Of a stretch of 6,231 nucleotides of DNA, positions 1-5,268 are shown one piece after another. The DNA comes from Vibrio sp. UBA2441 (GTDB lineage Bacteria; Pseudomonadota; Gammaproteobacteria; Enterobacterales; Vibrionaceae): NCBI GenBank assembly GCA_002342685.1, contig DDQN01000027.1, positions 1 to 6,231 on the forward strand. The letters are read 5' to 3'. The translations under genes and the position numbers were made by a program. Numbering within the stretch: the first letter of the stretch is position 1; the number at the start of each line of letters is the position of its first letter. A model generated the notes under the pieces. It did no database searches. It was not told the DNA's origin and saw only the letters and a program-made list of their open reading frames with translations.

Positions 1-4
1 TCTA
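1..4 (+). other. attC R'' fragment: 3' exon of the intron insertion
   Basis: TCTA is the start of the attC R'' box, separated from the rest of the site at 1931 by the intron. It also marks the end of the preceding gene cassette, which lies outside the window. Being only four bases, it is supported solely by the clean rejoining with ACAAC. Confidence 0.6.
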
Positions 5-40
5 ATCGGGTAGCCGAGGGTTTCTAGCCCTCAGCCCCCA
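5..40 (-). ncRNA. Group II intron domain VI with branch-point adenosine
   Basis: The minus strand forms a stem of GCTGAGGG with CCCTCGGC around the loop CTAGAAA, extended below by GGG with CCC. Between the two helices an unpaired TA leaves a bulged adenosine (complement of position 11), seven bases from the proposed 3' splice end. A bulged A seven or eight bases from the end is the branch nucleotide used in the first splicing step. This fixes the intron end at about position 5. Confidence 0.78.
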
Positions 41-42
41 CA

Positions 43-72
43 ACACCCTGCATGCGGCTCCGCACAGGGCGT
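43..72 (-). ncRNA. Group II intron domain V (catalytic hairpin)
   Basis: On the minus strand the 30 bases fold as ACGCCCTG, TGCG, loop GAGC, CGCA, a two-base bulge TG, then CAGGGTGT. The lower stem pairs with one or two G-T pairs and the upper stem is perfect. A short hairpin with a two-base bulge on its 3' side is the signature of domain V, which holds the metal-binding catalytic centre. It begins just downstream of the maturase stop codon, its normal place. Confidence 0.8.
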
Positions 73-76
73 TTCA

Positions 77-1408
77 TCAAGAATGATGAAGCTTAATCCA
101 ACCATCGCGCAATGCGTACAGACCCTGAGATTTTAAGTAAGCATTTGATAATGCCTGATTAATTCCCGGAGTTTTAGAGCTACGCCATGGGCCTTTGCTG
201 GTGATACCGCATGCAACTGCAGCTTGCACATGAACGCCCAACCGCATTAAGTTTCTTACTTTAGTGCGCGGCTTGCGCCACTGTCGCCAATAGGCCATTC
301 GCACCCTGCGCCGGATCCAATGATCCAGCTCAACGCAGTGCTGATAGCCACTGGCAATACCAAAGTAGTTTATCCAGCCGCGTAAATATTGGCTGATCTT
401 AAATAGCTGGTATTTCATTGACACGCCCCAGTTGCGATTCGTGAGTTTGCGAACATTCTGCTTAAATTTCAGCAGCGTTTTCGGATGCCAATGAATGCGA
501 TTCGCCTTGAACGTAAAGCCCAAGAACTGGCTTTCATTGGTTTTAACCACACGACTTTTGTCAGTGTTGACCACTAACTTCAAACGGCTTTGCAAGTACT
601 GACTGATACTGCGCAGCACTCGTTCTCCAGCTCGCTGACTCTTCACTAGAATCGTGAAGTCATCCGCGTAGCGGGCAAACTTATGATCGCGTTTTTCAAG
701 TTCTTTATCCAAAGAGTCGAGCATGATATTCGCCAGTAACGGCGACAACGGTCCACCTTGAGGTACACCGACTCGACTCTCGCCTAAGAGCTGGTTATCG
801 ATAAACCCAGCTCTTAGGTAACGTTTAATCAGTCTAAGCAGACGTTTGTCTTTCACCTTGTCGCCAAGGCGCGTCATCAGTAAATCGTGATTAACTCGGT
901 CAAAGAATTTCGACAGATCAACATCTACCGCGAAGCGGCGTCCTTCCTTGATGATGCTCTGTACCTGCTTAACCGCTTGCTGCCCATTACGACCTGGACG
1001 GAATCCAAAACTGTGTTCAGAAAAGTCTGGGTCGAAAATGGGCGTTAATACTTGGGCAATGGCTTGCTGGATAACGCGGTCAATAACGGTTGGAATACCC
1101 AGCTGACGAGTGCCGCCATCTGGTTTAGCTATTTCAACACGCCTTACCGGTGAGGGTTGATAACAGCCTGTTACCAGTTGTTGTTTCAATGCTTTCCAGT
1201 TGCCGGATCTTACCCAAGCGGGGAATTCATCGATGGTCATGCCATCGATGCCAGCGGCCCCTTTATTGGCTCGAACGCGTTTCCATGCCGCAGAGAGGTT
1301 ATCTTCCTGCAGCACGTGCTCGAATAGATCGCTGCTAAAGGCTGGCTTCATATCGCTACGCTGAGTCACGTCATCGCCGGACGGCGTTCGTGTGTTCAAG
1401 TGTGACAA
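77..1408 (-). CDS. ltrA: Group II intron-encoded reverse transcriptase/maturase
   Basis: Multifunctional intron protein that helps its intron RNA fold and splice, and copies it into DNA at new sites. Residue numbers count from a TTG at 1453. The reverse transcriptase domain covers about residues 45-300: RT0/RT1 around NKGAAGIDGM (63-72), the metal-binding DVDLSKFFD (177-185), GVPQGGPLSPLL (229-240) and the active-site YADD (262-265). The maturase X domain follows (about 310-400, with LRGWINYFG), then a basic C-terminal block containing KGPWRSSKTPG (420-430). No HNH endonuclease domain follows, as in class C-type proteins. The open frame reaches TTG at 1453, but the best ribosome site is AAAGGAGG (1413-1420), four bases before a TTG at 1408, so 1408 is chosen (443 aa). 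An ATG at 1351 is the first ATG but lacks a good site. The gene is intact, ending with TGA just before domain V. Splicing or mobility activity is not shown by sequence alone. Confidence 0.93.
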   Translation of the reverse strand: MSHLNTRTPSGDDVTQRSDMKPAFSSDLFEHVLQEDNLSAAWKRVRANKGAAGIDGMTIDEFPAWVRSGNWKALKQQLVTGCYQPSPVRRVEIAKPDGGTRQLGIPTVIDRVIQQAIAQVLTPIFDPDFSEHSFGFRPGRNGQQAVKQVQSIIKEGRRFAVDVDLSKFFDRVNHDLLMTRLGDKVKDKRLLRLIKRYLRAGFIDNQLLGESRVGVPQGGPLSPLLANIMLDSLDKELEKRDHKFARYADDFTILVKSQRAGERVLRSISQYLQSRLKLVVNTDKSRVVKTNESQFLGFTFKANRIHWHPKTLLKFKQNVRKLTNRNWGVSMKYQLFKISQYLRGWINYFGIASGYQHCVELDHWIRRRVRMAYWRQWRKPRTKVRNLMRLGVHVQAAVACGITSKGPWRSSKTPGINQALSNAYLKSQGLYALRDGWIKLHHS

Positions 1409-1930
1409 GGCTCCTCCTTTGTTCTTAATGTTCAGGCCTTCACCGTGTCCCAACCATTACGATGGGCGTTTGGCTACTATGCCGTCTGCTGACTTCTGCT
1501 TAATCACTCACAGAGTTGCCTCTGTTCGCGCTATCGGTTTGCATCTAATTCGCTCTCCAAGGTCGATACATTCCTTAGAGCCAAGGCACTTATTAACCAG
1601 AGCCTCACTGGTGAATTACCGATCGCTTGTTAAGCAGATCTCCCCAGATAAGAGCATGTACTGTCACTGCACTGCTGCATCATTTACGGTGGTCGTTAGA
1701 TCACATGGCTTCGTTGTCTTGTGCCAACTCGCCTTCAGCCTACGCCTCATATGATGTTTTTGTTCATCAGCTCGCAGCTTTGCGTCCGGCTTCCTCCAGA
1801 CAACTCCTCGCGGAGCTGCCCTTGCCATTCGCTAGTAGTTAACATCTAATAACGATCATAAATCGCTAAGGATGGTGACCTTCCTACAGAGGACTTTCAC
1901 CTCATTAGTTCATGCCCATGCTGGGCGTAC
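1409..1930 (-). ncRNA. Group II intron ribozyme, 5' part (domains I-III and start of IV)
   Basis: Non-coding intron RNA upstream of the maturase gene. It begins on the minus strand with GTACGCCCAGCATGGGC, where GCCCA and TGGGC pair to form the first hairpin, as in many bacterial introns. The purine-rich stretches, for example AATGAGGTGAAAGTCCTC and the GAAGTCAGCAGACGG-CATAGTA block shortly before the gene, resemble segments that commonly precede ltrA-type genes. No protein-coding content is supported in this stretch: the plus-strand open frames across it run antisense to the ribozyme and have no recognisable product. Exact domain boundaries were not drawn, because that needs a covariance or folding run. 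Confidence 0.75.
1413..1420 (-). promoter_or_regulatory. Ribosome binding site for the intron maturase gene
   Basis: The minus strand reads AAAGGAGG here, an almost ideal Shine-Dalgarno sequence, four bases before a TTG at 1406-1408. It supports the TTG start over the ATG at 1351, about 60 bases further on, and over the upstream TTG at 1453, which has no comparable site. Confidence 0.65.
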
Positions 1931-2001
1931 ACAACTGGTTCAAATCGTTCGCTTCGCTCACTGGGACGGGCTAAAGCCCGCCCCTTAACCAAACGTTATA
2001 G
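1931..2001 (+). other. Integron attC recombination site, main part (first bases at 1-4)
   Basis: Site recognised by the integron integrase as a folded single strand. With the intron removed, TCTA (1-4) joins ACAAC (1931-1935) to give an R'' box TCTAAC. The partner R' box is GTTATAG (1995-2001). Inner boxes L'' TGGTTCAA (1936-1943) and L' TTAACCA (1985-1991) pair with C1941 left out, matching the extrahelical base that sets attC strand choice. Non-pairing AAC spacers separate R and L boxes on both sides. The centre carries a GC-rich hairpin. Total length is about 75 bases, within the usual attC range. The outer pairing is imperfect (TCTAAC against GTTATAG), expected because the last R' bases come from the next cassette. 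The crossover would be between G1995 and T1996, so a new cassette starts at 1996. Confidence 0.8.
1963..1983 (+). repeat. Central hairpin of the attC site
   Basis: GGG, a bulged A, CGGGC, loop TAAA, GCCCG and CCC form an eight-pair GC-rich stem. It lies between the L'' and L' boxes and acts as the variable terminal structure of the folded attC. There is no T-run on either side, so it is not called as a terminator. Confidence 0.65.
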
Positions 2002-4439
2002 GCACCGAAATAGTGCTCGTTTTCGACCCAAAGCGAACACAAGGCTAACTCTGAATTAATACAACCATCAAAAAGCAAAGGGATTTTAGAATGCACCTAC
2101 ACAATGTTCATATTAAAAACATAAAGCAAGCTAATGAAAACGATAGATTAGCTATATTTGTCGGTGCAGGTATATCAAAAAGCTCTGATAGTGATTATAT
2201 AAGCCTGCCTTCGTGGAGTGATCTAATAACTGAACTAAAGTCAGATTTAGCGATAACTGAAGAGCTAGATTATTTAAAACTAGCTCAACTATATTATCTT
2301 GAGTTTGGAGAGCAGACATACAACCAAACATTAAAGAAATATTTTACTGAAGACATCACTCCATCAAGTTTACATCGCACGATTTTGAAGGTAAGCCCTC
2401 GCGTAATAATAACTACGAACTGGGACTGCATCATTGAAAATGCAATAGATCAGGAAGGCTATCTCTACGATAAGATATGCGCGGACAAGGACTTAGTCAG
2501 TTCAACCAGTCCGAATAAATTTATTAAAATCCATGGGGATTTCAAAAATCACAATATAGTTTTCAAAGAAGATGACTACCTCAATTATTCAAGAAATTTC
2601 CCGCTAATAGAAAACTACATCAAGTCTATATTTTCAACACATACAGTTTTGTTTTTAGGGTATTCCTATAACGATATTAACCTTAAGCACATACTGAAAT
2701 GGATACAAAGTCATTCCAGTGCAGCTCCTCCGATGTATTTGGTTAATTTCAAAACAGACAAGCCTCAAGAAAGCTACTTGAAAAATCATGGGATCACCAC
2801 ATTAGTGCTAGATAGCGAAAGCTATTCTATTGGTGAAATTCAGCATTTAGATAAAAGGTCAGCACTAACTCAATCTTTTTTAACATCTATCATTCAAGAT
2901 GATAGAGCAGTAAACCCGAACGATGAGCAGGAAGTTATCAGTTTCATATACGAGCGTATAAAACACCTAAAACAGCTAAGTTCAATAACTCATAATCAAA
3001 TACGGGGAGCGATAACAAACTGTGGGTTTCTATACGATGACGATGGTTTAAATATATTAGAGTTATTCAAGCCCCAAGGAGCCCTGACTACGGACTACAG
3101 CGACACCACCAGGTCGCTTCACGAAAAATTCTTGGAGATTCTATCTCGCATAGACTTGTTTAGTGAAGATGAAAAGGAGAAGTTTTATCTAAGAAATTCA
3201 AAACTTACGGACATCTTTTATATCTTAGCCCTGGCTCATATCAAAGGTGTCGTTTTACCCAACGATAATGATCGCGGAAAAACCATGTACTTTGTTAACG
3301 AGAAAATCGATTCAGCTCAAGACCTAGAAAAGCAAGATCGAGAACACATCTCTTTTTCAGTATGTGAATGTAAAAGTAATGACTTTATAAAATCTTTGTC
3401 ATCAGAATCTTATGAGAACTATAAATATGGAAAGTACGAAATAGCATTCAAGAAAAATTCTGAACTGATTCAGGCCTGTAAAAGGCATCGAATATATTCG
3501 CTCCTATTGATAGCTCTATTTAACAAAAATTCGATTTTATGGATGCTCAAGTACTCTTTGTCTACAGAACAGAGGAATGCGTTTGAAAAGGAAGTGGAAG
3601 TAGAGCTTCAAGATGAGTTTTTTAAATTTCCAAGGTCGGATATAAAAAAGAATCAAGCCCTGTATGATTTTTTGTCCCTGCACTCCGTTCATCAAAAAGC
3701 AAATGAGTGTACAAAAAAAATACTTGATCTCACCAAAGCCGTTGAAAGTATAAAAGCTGGAGGAATCAGCTTTAACAAAAATGCAGACGAACCAACCTCG
3801 ACACACATAAACTTATTAATGTTCGCATTGAAAAATCACATAATGATTGATCATTATGCGCCATACAAAGCGGCTATGAGAGACTTCGTCAAAATTTCCA
3901 TACTCCGTCAATCAGTAAAAGAAAGAGTAAAACTCAATCAATATGAGATTTACTCTGCCATCCAATTCTACTCGCCAAAAGAACTCAAATCGGAGCTTAG
4001 TGTATTTTTTAAAAATGAAGATTCTACTCAACTTCGTCTGGACGCTAGTGATGAGTGTTCCGAATGGATTGTTTTTACAATTCTCCCAAACTTAATAGAT
4101 CGATTAATACAAGCTCGAAGTTTATTCAACAGCCATGAAACTAAGTTTGAAAACAGCGTGCGACTACTTGCATTTCTCGATTTGAGTGACAGTCATATTT
4201 CAAAGGTTATGAGTGAGTTTTCCCGATTAATTACTAGTAGTTCAACTACTATCGGGACTTATGAGGCAATAAACGAATTTTTAGCACACCAACATAATTT
4301 ATTTGAGCGAGAGATCGGAACTGATGTTTTGATAAAGATATTAAACACCGTAATCGACAAAATCACTTCCCAAACAGCCCATGGTTGGGATCAGCATGCG
4401 ATACTCAATGGATCTATAGACAATTTATACGGCTATATT
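1996..4439 (+). mobile_element. Integron gene cassette carrying a defence sirtuin (5' part, broken by IS66)
   Basis: The cassette begins at the attC crossover and holds one plus-strand gene after a leader of about 95 bases, the orientation expected for cassette genes. The leader (1996-2090) contains a small GCAC/GTGC hairpin near its start and the ribosome site; I see no convincing promoter in it. At nearly 2.5 kb before the IS interruption, and an expected 3 kb or more when whole, it would be much longer than a typical cassette. Its own attC is not in the window, so cassette status rests on the upstream site alone. Confidence 0.55.
2077..2083 (+). promoter_or_regulatory. Ribosome binding site of the sirtuin gene
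   Basis: AAAGGGA lies seven bases before the ATG at 2091. It supports this start, which also leaves a normal short N-terminal segment before the SIR2 nucleotide-binding motif. Confidence 0.6.
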
Positions 4440-4484
4440 GTAAGCGCCCCTAAATCAGCATCTTTTACGGCACTGCATTTCTGA
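2091..4484 (+). CDS. DSR-like SIR2-domain antiphage NADase, 3' end replaced by IS66
   Basis: Probable NAD+-degrading abortive-infection effector. The SIR2 domain covers about residues 15-270: the nucleotide-binding VGAGIS (24-29), TTNWD (108-112), KIHGDF (146-151), KEDDYLNY (159-166), FSTHTVLFLGYSYND (181-195). Order and wording match the defence-associated sirtuins DSR1/DSR2. N110 and H148 are 38 residues apart, the same spacing as catalytic N133 and H171 of DSR2 as I recall them. Residues from about 280 to 783 look mostly helical, like the phage-sensing middle and C-terminal parts of DSR proteins, but I see no second named domain. DSR2 has about 1,000 residues; here codon 784 starts exactly at the IS66 end (4440), so the last 14 residues (VSAPKSASFTALHF) are IS-encoded. 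The gene is AT-rich, unlike the GC-rich IS. No partner gene is visible. The product is probably inactive or misregulated; recognition of a specific phage protein cannot be inferred. Confidence 0.85.
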   Translation: MHLHNVHIKNIKQANENDRLAIFVGAGISKSSDSDYISLPSWSDLITELKSDLAITEELDYLKLAQLYYLEFGEQTYNQTLKKYFTEDITPSSLHRTILKVSPRVIITTNWDCIIENAIDQEGYLYDKICADKDLVSSTSPNKFIKIHGDFKNHNIVFKEDDYLNYSRNFPLIENYIKSIFSTHTVLFLGYSYNDINLKHILKWIQSHSSAAPPMYLVNFKTDKPQESYLKNHGITTLVLDSESYSIGEIQHLDKRSALTQSFLTSIIQDDRAVNPNDEQEVISFIYERIKHLKQLSSITHNQIRGAITNCGFLYDDDGLNILELFKPQGALTTDYSDTTRSLHEKFLEILSRIDLFSEDEKEKFYLRNSKLTDIFYILALAHIKGVVLPNDNDRGKTMYFVNEKIDSAQDLEKQDREHISFSVCECKSNDFIKSLSSESYENYKYGKYEIAFKKNSELIQACKRHRIYSLLLIALFNKNSILWMLKYSLSTEQRNAFEKEVEVELQDEFFKFPRSDIKKNQALYDFLSLHSVHQKANECTKKILDLTKAVESIKAGGISFNKNADEPTSTHINLLMFALKNHIMIDHYAPYKAAMRDFVKISILRQSVKERVKLNQYEIYSAIQFYSPKELKSELSVFFKNEDSTQLRLDASDECSEWIVFTILPNLIDRLIQARSLFNSHETKFENSVRLLAFLDLSDSHISKVMSEFSRLITSSSTTIGTYEAINEFLAHQHNLFEREIGTDVLIKILNTVIDKITSQTAHGWDQHAILNGSIDNLYGYIVSAPKSASFTALHF
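4440..4459 (+). repeat. IS66 left terminal inverted repeat
   Basis: GTAAGCGCCCCTAAATCAGC matches the start of known IS66-family ends in its first seven bases. The right copy is not in the window, so the exact repeat length is a guess. It supplies the final sirtuin codons in frame. Confidence 0.7.
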
Positions 4485-4491
4485 CCAAACT

Positions 4492-4517
4492 CCCCCCACA
4501 CTTTCAGAAACAGGGGG
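4492..4517 (+). promoter_or_regulatory. Hairpin overlapping the tnpA ribosome binding site
   Basis: A run of six C (4492-4497) can pair with GGGGG (4513-4517), with a small TTT/AAA stem in the loop. The CAGGGGG arm is also the likely Shine-Dalgarno sequence, six bases before the tnpA ATG at 4524. The fold could hide the site and keep transposase expression low. The pairing is visible; regulation is inference. Confidence 0.35.
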
Positions 4518-4523
4518 CACCTC

Positions 4524-4832
4524 ATGGACCATCACGAACGTCAGGCGTTTTGGCAGCAGCAGGTTAAGCAGCATCACTCATCGGGTCTGTCGGCCAGGCA
4601 GTTTACCGGGCAGCATGACCTGAATTACCACCAGTTTATGTATTGGCGCAAAAAATTCGCCAACGCGGAACAGGCCAAAAATCAGGCCGGCTTTGCCAAA
4701 GTCGAGCAATCCGCAACCATTGGTCAGCTGAGCAGCCAGGGGTTATGCATCAACTTGCCAGGTGGCATCAGTATTACCGGCATCGGCCACGACAACCTTG
4801 GCGTGCTGCTGTCCATGCTGAGGCAGCTGTAA
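4524..4832 (+). CDS. tnpA: IS66 accessory transposition protein TnpA (Orf1)
   Basis: Small basic protein of 102 residues, first gene of the IS66 operon, needed alongside TnpB and TnpC for transposition of this family; its biochemical role is poorly known. Residues about 18-46 (SSGLSARQF through YWRKKF) have the look of the helix-turn-helix found in this family, in which a short helix is followed by the conserved FxxWRKKF-like segment. The C-terminal part, including LCINLPGGISITGI, is the usual hydrophobic tail. The start is supported by CAGGGGG six bases upstream. Its TAA stop shares one base with the tnpB ATG, indicating translational coupling. Length is normal for the family and the gene appears intact. 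Confidence 0.85.
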   Translation: MDHHERQAFWQQQVKQHHSSGLSARQFTGQHDLNYHQFMYWRKKFANAEQAKNQAGFAKVEQSATIGQLSSQGLCINLPGGISITGIGHDNLGVLLSMLRQL

Positions 4833-5200
4833 TGAGTCCGCGCTATTTACGCCCGTCGCTGAATATGCCGGATATTTATCTGTACCGCGCTCCGGTGGAT
4901 TTTCGCATGCAGGCGCTGGGTCTGGCCGCGCTGGTCGAGCGTGAGCTGGGGCACAATCCGTTCTCCGGTGCGCTCTATGCCTTCACCAATCGCCAGCGCA
5001 ACAAGATCAAGTGCGTGATGTGGGAAGACAACGGATTTGTGCTGTATTACAAGTCGCTGGCCGAGGAAAAGTTCAAGTGGCCCAAGCCCTCGGATGAGCT
5101 GCTAAGCCTGACCGGTGAGCAGATCAACTGGCTGCTGGATGGTTACGATATCAGCCAGATGCAGGGCCATAGAAAACTGCATTACGAACACCTTGGATAG
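4832..5200 (+). CDS. tnpB: IS66 accessory transposition protein TnpB (Orf2)
   Basis: Protein of 122 residues belonging to the IS66 Orf2-like family. It keeps the family pattern: an N-terminal IYLYRAPVDFRMQALGLAALV, then NPFSGALYAFTNRQRNKIK, WEDNGFVLYYK and EEKFKWP, corresponding to the usual DMRKGFDGLAALV / PFSGxLFVF / RxDxIKxLxWD / FVWP landmarks. The enzymatic role is unknown, but transposition of IS66-family elements studied experimentally depends on it. The ATG at 4832 overlaps the tnpA stop (TAATG), so I chose it over the longer frame that opens further upstream inside tnpA. No strong separate ribosome site is evident. The gene ends 68 bases before tnpC. It appears intact and is not related to the RNA-guided TnpB of IS200/IS605 elements. 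Confidence 0.9.
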   Translation: MSPRYLRPSLNMPDIYLYRAPVDFRMQALGLAALVERELGHNPFSGALYAFTNRQRNKIKCVMWEDNGFVLYYKSLAEEKFKWPKPSDELLSLTGEQINWLLDGYDISQMQGHRKLHYEHLG

Positions 5201-5268
5201 CCCGTAAATAATGGCTTTCAGGGTGTTTTTTGCGTGACGCAAGCGGCTGTTTTTGCTACAATTTGGCC
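5201..5268 (+). promoter_or_regulatory. tnpB-tnpC spacer with possible promoter and small inverted repeat
   Basis: GTGACG (5234-5239) and TACAAT (5257-5262) are 17 bases apart and match four and five of six positions of the sigma-70 -35 and -10 boxes. A start would fall at about the tnpC ATG (5269), making a leaderless message. TTGCG TGA CGCAA (5230-5242) is a short inverted repeat overlapping the -35 box. No clear Shine-Dalgarno sequence precedes tnpC, which agrees with leaderless or readthrough translation. The promoter is a prediction by eye only. Confidence 0.3.

Larger units (their letters stand above)
5..1930 (-). mobile_element. Complete group II intron (IIC-attC-like) inserted in an integron attC site
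   Basis: Self-splicing retroelement read on the minus strand. The 5' end is placed at 1930, where the minus strand reads GTTGT then GTACGCCCAG, close to the usual intron start GTGYG (third base A rather than G). The 3' end is placed at 5, after CCCGAT, an AY ending. Domains V and VI fold at 5-72 and the maturase gene sits in the domain IV position. Deleting 5-1930 joins minus-strand GTTGT to TAGA, giving TTGTTAGA, the bottom strand of an attC R'' box. Known IIC-attC introns insert in the bottom strand of attC sites, antisense to the cassettes, and encode a maturase without an endonuclease domain; all of this fits. The junctions are read by eye and could shift by a base because T is present on both sides of the split. 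The subclass assignment is inference. Confidence 0.85.

Noticed and set aside
1150..1842. Several plus-strand open frames of 60-120 codons across 1150-1842
   Set aside because: They run antisense to the intron maturase gene or to the structured ribozyme RNA, have no recognisable domains, and show runs typical of chance frames.
1963..1983. Rho-independent terminator
   Set aside because: The stem is strong, but no T-tract follows on either strand, and it sits where the central hairpin of an attC site belongs.
2044..2050. GCTAACT resembling a second attC R'' box
   Set aside because: No matching R' or L boxes occur nearby, so it is likely chance.
2021..2062. Promoter for the sirtuin gene in the cassette leader
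   Set aside because: The best -35-like TTCGAC and -10-like TTAATA are about 28 bases apart, far from the normal 17.
3537..3806. Minus-strand open frame of 89 codons within the sirtuin gene
   Set aside because: It is antisense to a long gene with strong domain evidence and has no start signal or family resemblance.
4643..4831. Upstream extension of the tnpB frame into tnpA
   Set aside because: The extension has no similarity to known proteins; the ATG at 4832 overlapping the tnpA stop gives the normal TnpB N terminus and length.
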